Assembly (NCBI RefSeq): GCF_003984645.1 | Contig: NZ_RWKI01000014.1 | Location: forward strand, 1-64,000 | DNA: 64,000 nt | Origin: Variovorax sp. MHTC-1 | GTDB taxonomy: Bacteria; Pseudomonadota; Gammaproteobacteria; Burkholderiales; Burkholderiaceae_C | Reading direction: 5' to 3' | Shown here: positions 50,631 through 59,801 of the stretch, piece by piece | Layout of the letters: each line of letters begins with the position of its first letter | Position numbering within the stretch: position 1 is the stretch's first letter | The notes under the pieces: model-generated | Databases searched by the model: none | Seen by the model: the letters and a program-made list of their open reading frames with translations, nothing else | What the model was told of the DNA's origin: nothing | Translations under genes and position numbers: made by a program

Positions 50631-51989
50631 CTACTTCGACCGCGGCGGACGCTTCGGCAGCAGGGGCTCGCTCACGCCTTGCACGCCGACCAGCCCCAGC
50701 ACGGTCAGCAGCGCATTCTGCGCGCCCTTCCATCCGTCTGTCACGTCGATCCATTCAGAGAGCGAGTGAAAGCCGCCGGTCTTGCCGCCGCCGCCGATGA
50801 TGATGGCTGGGATGCCGAGCGACATCGGCACGTTGGCGTCGGTGCTGGCGCCGGTCAGCAGGGTCTTGTGGCCGAAGGCGCTGTTCGAGCGGATTGCCGC
50901 TTCGACGATCGGCGAATCCGAGGGCGTGCGCCCGCCCGGCCGGTCGCCGATCAGCTTGTTGGAAACGCTCAGGGTGGTGACGTTCCAACGCTTGTTCTCT
51001 TCCGCCACCGCTTCCTCGATCGCAGCCAGCACCTTCTTCTCGGTGTCGAGCAGCGCGCCCATCTCGTCGGAGCGGATGTCGACCGCCATGCGCGCGTCGG
51101 GTGCAATGGTGTTGACCGAAGTTCCGCCGCCGACGGTGCCGACGGTGAAGGTGGTCTTCGGAAAGCTGGGCGTCTTGATCTCGGCGATCTTGGCGATCGC
51201 GCGGCCCATGCCGTGGATCGCGCTCGGCACCTGGCCGAAGGCGGCATAGCTGTGGCCGCCGGGTCCTTTGAAACTCACCTCGTAGCGATGGCTTGCGGTG
51301 CCGAGGACCAGCACGGTGCCGTCGGGCGCCGGCTCCACGCCCACCATGCCGTCGATGTCGAGGTGGTCCCGGAAAATGGCTTTCATGCCGCGCAGGTTGC
51401 CCAGCTCCTCTTCGCCGACGTTGCCGACGAAGAGCAGGTCACCCACGGTCTGCACCTTGTTGTCGTTGAGCACCTTGAGCCACGACAGGAGCACCGCGAG
51501 GCCACGCGTGTCGTCCGAGATGCCGGGCGCGTGGAGCTTGCCGTCGCGCTCCTTCACCTTGACATCGGTGCCGGCGGGAAAGACTGTGTCGAGGTGGGCC
51601 GAGACCAGGAGCTTGGGACCGTTGCCCGTGCCCTTGCGCAGGCCCACCACATTGCCTTCGCTGTCGATCCGCGCATCCGAGAGCCCCAGCGCCCTCATGC
51701 GCGCGAGAAAGGCCTCGGCGCGCTTCTGCTCCTTGAAGGGCGGCGCTTCGATTTCGGTGAGCAGCTTGAGGTCCTCGATCGAGCGCTCATGGTCGGCCTT
51801 GACCGCATCGAGCAGCTGCTTGACGGCAGGCGCTGCCAGGAGCTGCACGTAGGCCTGGTCGACGGCCGGCTTCACCTGTGCGGGCGTCGGCGCCACGGCC
51901 GTTGCCTGCGCATGGACATTGCCCGCAGCGCAAAGGGCGGCGAGCACGACAGGCGCGAAGCGTGACGGAACGAAATGGAGAGGAGACAT
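50631..51989 (-). CDS. Secreted M20/M25/M40 family metallo-hydrolase
   Basis: This is a 452-residue protein with a signal peptide (~1-27, ending GNVHA). M20 metal-binding residues appear in VSAHLDTVFP, GISDDTRGLA, NVGEEELGN, and near HSLSEWIDVTDG at the C-terminus. A dimerisation domain with GGHSYAAFGQ is present. It probably acts as a periplasmic exopeptidase or amidohydrolase; substrate unknown. Its ribosome site is weak. Confidence 0.87.
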   Translation of the reverse strand: MSPLHFVPSRFAPVVLAALCAAGNVHAQATAVAPTPAQVKPAVDQAYVQLLAAPAVKQLLDAVKADHERSIEDLKLLTEIEAPPFKEQKRAEAFLARMRALGLSDARIDSEGNVVGLRKGTGNGPKLLVSAHLDTVFPAGTDVKVKERDGKLHAPGISDDTRGLAVLLSWLKVLNDNKVQTVGDLLFVGNVGEEELGNLRGMKAIFRDHLDIDGMVGVEPAPDGTVLVLGTASHRYEVSFKGPGGHSYAAFGQVPSAIHGMGRAIAKIAEIKTPSFPKTTFTVGTVGGGTSVNTIAPDARMAVDIRSDEMGALLDTEKKVLAAIEEAVAEENKRWNVTTLSVSNKLIGDRPGGRTPSDSPIVEAAIRSNSAFGHKTLLTGASTDANVPMSLGIPAIIIGGGGKTGGFHSLSEWIDVTDGWKGAQNALLTVLGLVGVQGVSEPLLPKRPPRSK

Positions 51990-52036
51990 GCGTTGGGGGC
52001 CTTGGGCGCGATGGGATGGAAGAAAGAAGATTCTGG

Positions 52037-52771
52037 TCACTGGCCCGCAAGCAATGCGAGCGCCGCGAGGGCCGCCGTTTCGGCGCGCAGCACGCGCGGC
52101 CCGAGCGTGAGCGGCGCGAAGCCGCGCGCGATCGCGTCCTGCTCCTCGGCGGCGCTCAGGCCGCCCTCGGGGCCGCTCAGAACGCATGCGCCGCGAAGCG
52201 CGGTAGTCGACGCGCGCTCGCGGATCTCGCGCATGTTGCAGCTGCGCTCGGCCAGGCTCAGGACGAAGCGCTCCGCGTCGTCGATCGGCGGCGTATCGAT
52301 CCAGCCGCCCAGGGCGCGCACGGGGTGGATCAGCGGCAAGCGGTTGCGGCCGCATTGTTCGCAGGCGGCGATGGCGATCGCTTCCCAGTGCGCACGCTTC
52401 TTGTCGGCGCGCTCGCCGGCGAGGCGCAACACGCCACGGGCGGTCATCAGCGGCTGGATGCTCGCCACGCCGAGTTCGGTGGCTTTCTCGACCAGCCAGT
52501 CCATGCGTTCGTTGGCCGGCATGCCGATCGCCAGGTGCACGGCGCGCGGCGCTTCTCGCTCGACGGCGAGGTGGTTCTCGACCTGGACCGTCACTTCGCT
52601 GCGGCCCATGCGCTCCACCTTGGCGGCGTACTCGCCGCCGTTGCCGTCGAACAGCGTCAGCTCATCGCCCGGCTGCATGCGCAGCACCTGCACATGGCGC
52701 GCGGCGCCGGGCGGCAGCGCCAGCGCGCTGTGCGCGGCCAAGGCCATGGCGCAGTGGAAGCGCGGCGTCAC
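52037..52771 (-). CDS. rsmE: 16S rRNA (uracil-1498-N3)-methyltransferase RsmE
   Basis: This is a 244-residue SPOUT-class methyltransferase. The N-terminal PUA-like domain (PPGAARHVQVLRMQPGDELT) precedes the SPOUT knot with LVEKATELGVASIQPL, CEQCGRNRLP, GPEGGLSAAEE and LGPRVLRAETA. It methylates U1498 of 16S rRNA. GTG 52771 overlaps the amgK stop by GTGA. Confidence 0.95.
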   Translation of the reverse strand: MTPRFHCAMALAAHSALALPPGAARHVQVLRMQPGDELTLFDGNGGEYAAKVERMGRSEVTVQVENHLAVEREAPRAVHLAIGMPANERMDWLVEKATELGVASIQPLMTARGVLRLAGERADKKRAHWEAIAIAACEQCGRNRLPLIHPVRALGGWIDTPPIDDAERFVLSLAERSCNMREIRERASTTALRGACVLSGPEGGLSAAEEQDAIARGFAPLTLGPRVLRAETAALAALALLAGQ

Positions 52772-53862
52772 ATCCGCCCGTACGCAAAGCCGGTGGCGGC
52801 CTGCGTGCCTTCGACCTCGTCGATCACGCGCAACAGCGGCGTGAGTTCGCGATAGCGGCCGGCAGTCGCCCGGATGTAGGCAATGAAGCGTGGGGTGTCG
52901 GCCAGGTACCTCGGCTTGCCGTCGCGCAGCGTCAACCGCGCGAAGATGCCCGCCACCTTCAGATGGCGCTGCAGGCCCATCCACTCGACCGCGCGGTAGA
53001 AGGCGCCGAAGTCCTCGTCGACCGGCAGCCCGGCCTTGCGCGCCTGTTCCCAATACCGCACCGTGACATCGAGGACGAAGTCCTCGTCCCAACTGAGGAA
53101 AGCATCGCGCGTCAGGCTCGCGATGTCGTAGGTGATCGGGCCATGGACCGCGTCCTGGAAATCCAGCACGCCCAGCGTCGGCCCGCCCGTGATCATCAGA
53201 TTGCGCGGCATGAAGTCGCGATGCACGTAGACACGCGGTGCAGCCAGGTTGTTCTCGACGATCAGGTTGAAGCTGCGTTCGAGGCGCTCCTGCAGCCGGC
53301 CTTCCACGCGCACGCCGCGGTGCCGCGCGATGTACCACTCCGGAAAGAGCGCCAGCTCGCGCTCCAGCAGCGCTCGGTCGTAGGGCGGCAGCACGTCGGG
53401 CCTGGACGCCAGCTGCCAGCGGATCAGCGCATCCACCGCCTGGGCGTAGAGCGGCCGTGCCGCATCCGCATCGGCCGGGTCGATCATCTCGAGCATGGTC
53501 TGCCGGCCGAGGTCGTCGAGCAGCAGGAAGCCCTGGGCCTCATCCCATTCGAGCACCTGCGGCGCGGTGAGGCCGGCCGCGCTCATCAGCTTGGCGACGT
53601 GCACGAAGGGGGCGCTGTTCTCCTGGGCAGGTGGCGCGTCCATCACGATCCGCGTCGGCGCGTCCTCGCTGGCGTCAATCCTGAAGTAGCGCCGGAAGCT
53701 CGCGTCGGCCGACGCGAGGCGCACGGTCGCGGGCAACAGCCGATGCCGCTCTGCGATGCGTTCGAGCCATTGCGCGAATGCCTTGGCGCGCTCCGGATCG
53801 CTCCAGCTGAATGGGTAGGAAGGCGTCGCGGCGCCGCTGGCCGGGGGCGGGGAAGCTGTCAT
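52768..53862 (-). CDS. amgK: N-acetylmuramate/N-acetylglucosamine kinase AmgK
   Basis: This 364-residue kinase-fold protein has catalytic VHRDFMPRNLMI and metal-binding VLDFQDA of the APH family. In pseudomonads AmgK phosphorylates MurNAc/GlcNAc at C1, and MurU then makes UDP-MurNAc, forming a cell-wall recycling bypass. As there, it is divergent from lptD-surA. Unlike there, the next gene is rsmE, and murU is absent from the window. Confidence 0.88.
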   Translation of the reverse strand: MTASPPPASGAATPSYPFSWSDPERAKAFAQWLERIAERHRLLPATVRLASADASFRRYFRIDASEDAPTRIVMDAPPAQENSAPFVHVAKLMSAAGLTAPQVLEWDEAQGFLLLDDLGRQTMLEMIDPADADAARPLYAQAVDALIRWQLASRPDVLPPYDRALLERELALFPEWYIARHRGVRVEGRLQERLERSFNLIVENNLAAPRVYVHRDFMPRNLMITGGPTLGVLDFQDAVHGPITYDIASLTRDAFLSWDEDFVLDVTVRYWEQARKAGLPVDEDFGAFYRAVEWMGLQRHLKVAGIFARLTLRDGKPRYLADTPRFIAYIRATAGRYRELTPLLRVIDEVEGTQAATGFAYGRM

Positions 53863-53956
53863 GGATAATCGATTCTACAAATCCGCCCGGCGCGGACCCC
53901 CGCAACCCGCCAGCCGCTGGCGCCATTCCCCCGAAGATTTTCTCCGTTCCGTACCG

Positions 53957-56347
53957 ATGCCTGACCTGACCCGAGCCGCCTGGCGCCGGTGCCGCCCGCC
54001 CTTGCCGCTGGCCGTGCTGTCGCTTGCACTGCTTCAAGCGCACAGCGCGTCGGCACAGGACGCCGGTGCGGACGCGCCGCTCACGCTCAAGCGCACGCCG
54101 CAACTCGTCGAGACCATCCCGCAGGCGCAGCGGGGCCAATTGCCGAGCTTTGTCGACGGCGACCGCATTTCAGGGCGGCCCGACCTCGAAACGGTGGTCG
54201 AGGGCAATGCGTCGCTGCGCCGCGGCGAGATCGTGATCCATGCCGACCGGCTCGAGTACTACCAGCCCGACGACCTCGCCAAGGCGCGCGGCAACGTCCG
54301 CATCAACCAGGCCGGCAACGTCTACGAAGGGCCCGAGCTGGAGCTCAAGCTCGAGACCTTCGAAGGCTTTTTCAACAACGTGCGCTACCGCTTCCTGGCG
54401 ACGGGCGGGGGAGGCGATGCCGAGCGTATCGACTTCGTCGACAGCAATGTCTCGGTCGCCCGCCGCGCAACTTACACCACCTGCCGGCGCGAGGACTATC
54501 CCGGCTGGATGCCTGCCTGGCTTTTGAGCGCCGCGACCCTCACCACCGACACCGAAGAGAACGTCGGCGTTGCCACCGATGCGCGCTTGAGCTTCATGGG
54601 CGTCAGCACGCCGCCCTTTCCGTCGCTGAGCTTTCCGCTCGGCAACGACCGCAAGAGCGGCTTCCTGCCACCGACCATCGGCATCGACAGCGTGAACGGT
54701 GTCGATATCACCGCGCCGTACTACTGGAATATCGCGCCCAACCGCGACGCGACCTTCTATCCGAACGTGATGAGCAAGCGCGGCCTGAACCTCGGCACCG
54801 AGTTCCGCTACCTCGAAGAGACGTACAGCGGCGAGGCCCGCATCGACTACATGCCGACCGACACCCTGCGCAACCGCGAGCGCTGGGGCATCTGGACGCA
54901 CCACCAGCAGGCCTTCGATGCCAAGTCCTACGGCCTGGACTCGCTGGGCGCCACGATCAACTTCAACCGGGTCAGCGACGACGACTACTGGCGCGACTTC
55001 ACCCGCACGCCCTCGCTGACGCAGCGGCTGTTGTCCAACGACGCTGCGCTCAACTGGAGCAAGGGCGACTGGAGCGGCGCCGTGCGCACGTTGAGCTACC
55101 AGACGCTGCAGTACGCGCCTTCGCCGATCCTTCCGCCCTACGACCGGCTGCCGCAGATCACCGCCAACTACAACAAGTACGACTGGCACGGTTTCGATTT
55201 CTCGCTCAACACCGACTACACGCGTTTCCGCGGCGACCCGGTGCAGCAGCGGCAGCCCAACGGCGAGCGGGCCTTTGCGCTGGCGTCGCTGAGCCGGCCC
55301 TTCCTAACGCCTGGCACCTTCGTCATCCCGAAGGTGCAGCTGCATACGACTTCCTACCAGTTTGAGGCGCCGCTCGCCAACGGCGCAAGCTCGGCCAGCA
55401 GGACGGTGCCGACCTTCAGCCTCGACAGCGGCATGATCTTCGAGCGCGACGCCAACTTCTTCGGCCGCGCGTTCCGCCAGACGCTGGAGCCGCGCGCGTT
55501 CTACGTCTATACGCCCTATCGCGATCAGAGCCTGCTGCCGAACTACGACTCGGCGTCCAACGACTTCAACTTCGCGACCGTCTACACGGAGAACGCGTTC
55601 TCCGGCAACGACCGTATTTCTGACAGCAACCTGCTCACGCTGGGCGTGACGACGCGCCTGATCGACCCCGAAAGCGGCGCCGAGGCCGCGCGCTTCGGCA
55701 TTGCCCAGCGCCTGCGCTTCAGCGACCAGCGCGTCACGCTGCCCAACACCACCGCGGTGACCGACCGGCTCAGCGACGTGCTGCTCGGTGCCCAGATCAA
55801 CTGGACGCCGAAATGGAGCGTGGACACCACGCTGCAATACAACCCCGACGACCAGAAGTCGACCCGAACGGCGATCAGCGCGCGCTACAACCCCGGCTCG
55901 TACCGCAACATCAGCGCGGCCTACCGCTACCAGGCCAACAGCACGCCGATGGCCGCTGACGGGAACAAGTCGATCGACGTGAGCTGGCAATGGCCGCTGA
56001 ACGACCTGTGGGGCGACAAGGGCCAGGACCTCGGCCCGGGCAAAGGCCAGGGCGGCGGGCGCTGGTACGCCGTCGGCCGTCTCAACTACAGTCTGCAGGA
56101 TCGCAAGCTCACCGATGGCGTGCTCGGCTTCGAATACGACGGCTGCTGCTGGATCGGACGCGTGGTGCTGGAACGCATCAGTACTGGCCAAGTCACGGCC
56201 GCGACGCGCATCATGTTCCAACTCGAGTTCGTCGGATTTGCCGCCATCGGTTCGAGCCCGAAGCGCACGCTGACACAGAACATCCAGCGCTACCAGCCCC
56301 TGCGTCAACCGGTGGCCGCACCGAGCCGCTTCACCAATTACGACTGA
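53957..56347 (+). CDS. lptD: LPS-assembly protein LptD
   Basis: This is a 796-residue outer-membrane protein. A signal peptide (ending HSASA) is followed by the periplasmic LptD N-terminal domain (~65-180) and a 26-strand barrel. With LptE it inserts LPS into the outer leaflet. Cys residues are C176 (TTCRRED) and C730-C731 (DGCCWIG), matching E. coli C173 and C724-C725; the first E. coli Cys (C31) has no counterpart. ATG 53957 is preferred to ATG 53861, which would overlap the amgK start and bury the signal peptide. surA follows after 11 bp. Confidence 0.95.
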   Translation: MPDLTRAAWRRCRPPLPLAVLSLALLQAHSASAQDAGADAPLTLKRTPQLVETIPQAQRGQLPSFVDGDRISGRPDLETVVEGNASLRRGEIVIHADRLEYYQPDDLAKARGNVRINQAGNVYEGPELELKLETFEGFFNNVRYRFLATGGGGDAERIDFVDSNVSVARRATYTTCRREDYPGWMPAWLLSAATLTTDTEENVGVATDARLSFMGVSTPPFPSLSFPLGNDRKSGFLPPTIGIDSVNGVDITAPYYWNIAPNRDATFYPNVMSKRGLNLGTEFRYLEETYSGEARIDYMPTDTLRNRERWGIWTHHQQAFDAKSYGLDSLGATINFNRVSDDDYWRDFTRTPSLTQRLLSNDAALNWSKGDWSGAVRTLSYQTLQYAPSPILPPYDRLPQITANYNKYDWHGFDFSLNTDYTRFRGDPVQQRQPNGERAFALASLSRPFLTPGTFVIPKVQLHTTSYQFEAPLANGASSASRTVPTFSLDSGMIFERDANFFGRAFRQTLEPRAFYVYTPYRDQSLLPNYDSASNDFNFATVYTENAFSGNDRISDSNLLTLGVTTRLIDPESGAEAARFGIAQRLRFSDQRVTLPNTTAVTDRLSDVLLGAQINWTPKWSVDTTLQYNPDDQKSTRTAISARYNPGSYRNISAAYRYQANSTPMAADGNKSIDVSWQWPLNDLWGDKGQDLGPGKGQGGGRWYAVGRLNYSLQDRKLTDGVLGFEYDGCCWIGRVVLERISTGQVTAATRIMFQLEFVGFAAIGSSPKRTLTQNIQRYQPLRQPVAAPSRFTNYD

Positions 56348-56358
56348 GCTTCTTCGCC

Positions 56359-57771
56359 ATGAACCACATCCGCTCCATCCTCACCCTGGCGTGCCTCGCA
56401 ACGCTGGCCGCGGCGGCCGGCGCGCAGGGGCAAGGGCCGCGCTCCGGCACCGGCCTTGGCATCACGGACATCATGCGCGCGGGCCCGCGCCTCGCACCGG
56501 TGCCTGCCGCACCGCGCGCCACCCCCCCGGCCGCGCCGGTGCAGCGCTCGGCCGAATACATCGTGGCGCTGGTCAATTCGGAGCCCATCACCAACACCGA
56601 GGTGCAGACGCGAGTCGAGCGCATCCTGAGGGAAAACGCCGAGGCGCAGCGCGTGCCGCGCGCCGAGCTCACGCGCCTGGTGCTCGAACGGCTCATCGCC
56701 GAACGCGCCCAGCTGCAACAGGCCAAGGAAGCCGGGATCAAGGTCGACGAACTCGCGATCGACCAGGCCGAGCAGACGGTGGCGCGCCAGAACCAGATGA
56801 GCCTGCCCGAGCTGCGCAGCCGCGTCGCGGCCGAGGGCATCTCGCCGCAGGCCTTCCGCAACGACCTGCGCGACCAGCTCCTGCTGACGCGCCTGCGCGA
56901 CCGTGAGGTCGAGGCCAAGGTCAAGGTCAGCGATATCGAGGTCGACCAGTTCATTCGCGACCAGCGGACCTCACCCAATGCAGCGACGCAGAACATCAAT
57001 ATCGCGCAGGTGCTGATCGCCGTGCCCGAGAGCGCGAGCGACGCGCAAGTCGCTTCGCTGCAGCAGCGCGCCCAGGGCGTCGCCCAGCGTGCCCGTGCCG
57101 GAGAGGATTTCGCCAAGCTTGCGCAGGAATTCTCGGACTCGCCGGATCGCGCCAATGGCGGCGCGCTGGGCATGCGCAGTGCCGACCGCTATCCGACCCT
57201 GTTCGTCGACGCGACGCAATCGACGGCGGTCAACGGAATCGCGGGGCCGGTCCGCTCGGGCGCCGGCTTCCACGTGCTCAAGGTGCTGGCCAAGAGCCAG
57301 CCTGGCGCGGACGATGCGGTCGTGACGCAGACGCAGGTGCGCCATATCCTGCTGCGCAGCGATGCCAAGCGCAGCACGGCGCAAGCCGTCGCCCAGTTGG
57401 CCGAGTTCAAGGAACGGATCCAGAAGGGCACCGCCGACTTCGCCGGCCTGGCACGGGACAACTCGCAGGATGCCAGCGCCAAGGAGGGCGGCGACCTGGG
57501 CTGGTCGCGCCCCGGCCAGTTCGTGCCCGAGTTCGAAGAGGCGATGAACCGGCTGGCGCCGGGCCAGCTCAGCGATCCTGTCGTTTCGCGCTTCGGCGTA
57601 CACCTGATCCAGGTGGTCGCCCGGCGCGACGCCAAGCTGAGCCAGGCCGAACAGCGCGAAGCCGCTCGGGCCGTGCTGCGCGAGAAGAAGGTCGAGGAGG
57701 CCTTCGAAACCTGGGCGCAGGAAATTCGGGCGCGGGCCTACGTCGAGTACCGCGAACCGCCTCAATCCTGA
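56359..57771 (+). CDS. surA: Periplasmic chaperone / peptidyl-prolyl isomerase SurA
   Basis: This is a 470-residue protein with a signal peptide (1-22), an extended Pro/Ala-rich linker (~25-65), the SurA N-domain (VALVNSEPITNTEVQTRVER), two parvulin PPIase domains (INIAQVLIAVPE and TQVRHILLRSD at their starts) and the C-terminal helix. It delivers outer-membrane beta-barrels such as LptD to the BAM complex, in keeping with its place in the lptD-surA-rsmA operon. Confidence 0.95.
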   Translation: MNHIRSILTLACLATLAAAAGAQGQGPRSGTGLGITDIMRAGPRLAPVPAAPRATPPAAPVQRSAEYIVALVNSEPITNTEVQTRVERILRENAEAQRVPRAELTRLVLERLIAERAQLQQAKEAGIKVDELAIDQAEQTVARQNQMSLPELRSRVAAEGISPQAFRNDLRDQLLLTRLRDREVEAKVKVSDIEVDQFIRDQRTSPNAATQNINIAQVLIAVPESASDAQVASLQQRAQGVAQRARAGEDFAKLAQEFSDSPDRANGGALGMRSADRYPTLFVDATQSTAVNGIAGPVRSGAGFHVLKVLAKSQPGADDAVVTQTQVRHILLRSDAKRSTAQAVAQLAEFKERIQKGTADFAGLARDNSQDASAKEGGDLGWSRPGQFVPEFEEAMNRLAPGQLSDPVVSRFGVHLIQVVARRDAKLSQAEQREAARAVLREKKVEEAFETWAQEIRARAYVEYREPPQS

Positions 57772-57782
57772 AACGCCGCGCG

Positions 57783-58556
57783 GTGAAACACATCGCGCGC
57801 AAGCGCTTCGGGCAGCACTTTCTGTCTGACGCCGGCATCATCGATGCGATCGTGCGCGAGATCGCGCCCCAGCCGGGCGATGCCATGGTCGAGATCGGGC
57901 CGGGCCTCGCGGCGCTGACGCAGCCGTTGGTGGAGCGCCTGGGGCGGCTCACGGTGATCGAACTCGACCGCGATCTGGCGCAGCGGCTGCGCGCCCACGG
58001 CCAGCTCGAGGTGATCGAGTCCGACGTTCTGAAGGTGGACTTTGCCGCGCTGGCCGCCAGGCTGGTCGCAGCCCCTGCAACGGCTCTGCGCGTGGTCGGC
58101 AATCTGCCCTACAACATCTCGACGCCGATCCTGTTCCATCTGCTGGGCTCTGCGCACTTGATCGCCGACCAGCATTTCATGCTGCAGAAGGAAGTCATCG
58201 ACCGCATGGTCGCGAAACCGGCCACCTCGGACTACAGCCGCCTGAGCGTGATGCTGCAATGGCGTTATGCGATGGACAACGTGCTGTTCGTGCCGCCGGA
58301 GAGCTTCGAGCCGCCGCCGCGCGTCGACAGCGCGGTGGTTCGCATGGTGCCCTTCGCGGCGCCGCCGCAGGTCGACGCAGCGCGGCTCGGCGAGATCGTC
58401 CAGGTCGCGTTCAGCCAGCGCCGCAAGCTGCTGCGCCACACCTTGGGCAGGTGGCTGGAGCAGCACGGTTTTGCGGGAACCTTCGACACGCAGCGCCGCG
58501 CCGAGGAGGTGCCGGTTGCGGAGTACCTTGCGCTCGCACAGGCCGTCCCGCCATGA
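57783..58556 (+). CDS. rsmA: 16S rRNA dimethyladenosine transferase RsmA (KsgA)
   Basis: This is a 257-residue enzyme that dimethylates A1518 and A1519 of 16S rRNA. Motifs: RKRFGQHFLSDAG at the N-terminus, SAM-binding EIGPGLAALT, and catalytic NLPYNISTPIL. It starts with GTG 57783. A terminator overlaps its stop codon and closes the operon. Confidence 0.95.
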   Translation: MKHIARKRFGQHFLSDAGIIDAIVREIAPQPGDAMVEIGPGLAALTQPLVERLGRLTVIELDRDLAQRLRAHGQLEVIESDVLKVDFAALAARLVAAPATALRVVGNLPYNISTPILFHLLGSAHLIADQHFMLQKEVIDRMVAKPATSDYSRLSVMLQWRYAMDNVLFVPPESFEPPPRVDSAVVRMVPFAAPPQVDAARLGEIVQVAFSQRRKLLRHTLGRWLEQHGFAGTFDTQRRAEEVPVAEYLALAQAVPP

Positions 58557-58585
58557 AAAAAGCCCGTCCGGAGACGGGCTTTTTT
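58556..58585. terminator. Intrinsic terminator after rsmA
   Basis: A 12-bp stem, AAAAAGCCCGTC / GACGGGCTTTTT, with a 4-nt CGGA loop and a T run starts right at the rsmA stop. Its A/T symmetry allows use from both strands. Confidence 0.9.
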
Positions 58586-58601
58586 CTTCAGCGTGCTGCC
58601 G

Positions 58602-58823
58602 TCACGCCGCGGCGAGCCAGTAACCGGCATTGAAGGGGCTGCTCATGCGCAGCGCCAGCGGCGAGACGTCGACCAGTTTGTCGGTCGGCATCTTTTCGGC
58701 GGCCGGGTCGGTGGGTGGGAGATCGATGCCGGAAACCGGAGCGGCAGCGTTCTGTTGAGCCTCGTTCGCCCGTTCTGCTTGGCTGGTGTGTGCAGAACGG
58801 GCTACAGAAAAGAATAGAAGCAC
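58602..58823 (-). CDS. Possible small ORF downstream of barstar
   Basis: This GTG-initiated 73-codon frame overlaps the barstar stop by 22 nt and ends just before the terminator. It encodes an Ala/Pro-rich peptide ending SSPFNAGYWLAAA. It has no recognised domain and no clear ribosome site. It could be a real co-transcribed gene or chance open frame in GC-rich DNA; without it, 58586-58801 has no gene. Confidence 0.3.
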   Translation of the reverse strand: MLLFFSVARSAHTSQAERANEAQQNAAAPVSGIDLPPTDPAAEKMPTDKLVDVSPLALRMSSPFNAGYWLAAA

Positions 58824-59287
58824 CTGAACGGTATCTTCCTGTCCCCCCAGTAGTCGGCGGCGTCGCGGAAGATGTCGAGCAGCTGCTCGCGGGCTTCCTT
58901 GTCGAACTTGGCATTGGCCGGGATCTGCTCGAGCACGATGACGAAGCCGGGCTGCGGGCCCGATTTATGCAGCGGATCAGTCATGCAGTCGTACAGCGCG
59001 TCGAAATTCTTGCCGAAATGCTGTGGAAAGGTGAACTGCTGAGCGATCAGATCAAGCACGTCTTGCTTGGTCTGGGCGTTGCCCAGATTCGCATAGAGGA
59101 AGTGCTGGCCCGCCGCATGCGCCGCCTCCTGCAGGTCGCTCACGCGAAAGGCGCGAATCGACTGCACGATATTAGGTCGCACGGAACGAAGGGATAGGGT
59201 CATCTCCGCTGGTCTTTCCATAGTTGTCGTCGTCATCATTTCTTCTGGACGCTTGGGTGCGCCGCTCCAATCCAATTCATTGCTCAT
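58802..59287 (-). CDS. Barstar family ribonuclease inhibitor
   Basis: This is a 161-residue protein. After a ~45-residue N-terminal extension, the barstar fold shows FRVSDLQEAAHAAGQHFLYA, the conserved FPQHFGKNFDALYDCMTD segment that plugs the RNase active site, and a C-terminal DRKIPFRCFYSFL. It has no signal peptide, so it is cytoplasmic as expected for an inhibitor that protects the producer. ATG 59287 overlaps the RNase stop codon (ATGA). Confidence 0.92.
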   Translation of the reverse strand: MSNELDWSGAPKRPEEMMTTTTMERPAEMTLSLRSVRPNIVQSIRAFRVSDLQEAAHAAGQHFLYANLGNAQTKQDVLDLIAQQFTFPQHFGKNFDALYDCMTDPLHKSGPQPGFVIVLEQIPANAKFDKEAREQLLDIFRDAADYWGDRKIPFRCFYSFL

Positions 59288-59697
59288 GGCACGATCCGTC
59301 TGAAACTTGCATAGTGGTCCGCCGTGTACCAGCACGTCGCCGGCGCCGTACGCTCGCCTCCACAGACGATGCGTCGTGCACCACGGTCACGCGAGCCGGG
59401 TGTATCGACCGTGTACTCTCGGTAGTGGCCTCGTCGCTCTCGCGGCAACAAGCGTTCGCGATTGCCGAACACCGTGCCGTCTTTCTCATACCGGAAAGGA
59501 CCACCGTTCAATATGGCCCCATAAGTGCGCTGGCCCTGCACCGGCAATTCGGCCAGAGCGATCGTTTCCTGTGCCGGCTGAACGGCGCGGGTGCCGGACC
59601 ATTCACGGGCCTGGGCTCCGGCAGTGAGGGCTACCAGCACTAAGCTAGTGAGCGCAAACTTGGAGACGCGGGACGTGATCGAGGCGTAAGCCGCCAT
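59284..59697 (-). CDS. Secreted barnase-type ribonuclease (N1/T1 family)
   Basis: This is a 137-residue protein with a signal peptide (1-30, ending TAGAQA). The mature microbial RNase domain has the catalytic Glu in HYREYTVD, the Arg in GARRIVCGG and the His in TADHYASFRRIV, equivalent to barnase E73, R87 and H102. Two Cys (IVCGG and ATCWYT) may form a disulphide. ATG 59697 was chosen for the signal peptide. It is directly coupled to the barstar gene. It could be an extracellular nutritional or competitive RNase. Confidence 0.9.
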   Translation of the reverse strand: MAAYASITSRVSKFALTSLVLVALTAGAQAREWSGTRAVQPAQETIALAELPVQGQRTYGAILNGGPFRYEKDGTVFGNRERLLPRERRGHYREYTVDTPGSRDRGARRIVCGGERTAPATCWYTADHYASFRRIVP

Positions 59698-59801
59698 GGG
59701 GCACCAGAAGGAAAAGAGCGAGGGCCGAATCGGGGGCAACCTTGGGGTTAACCCGCAATTTCAAGGCCGCAAGTGTGCACCAGGGGCGCACAAATAGCAA
59801 G

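Noticed and set aside
53861..53956. ATG 53861 as the lptD start
   Set aside because: It overlaps the divergent amgK start and puts the signal peptide 33 residues from the N-terminus; ATG 53957 gives a normal signal peptide.
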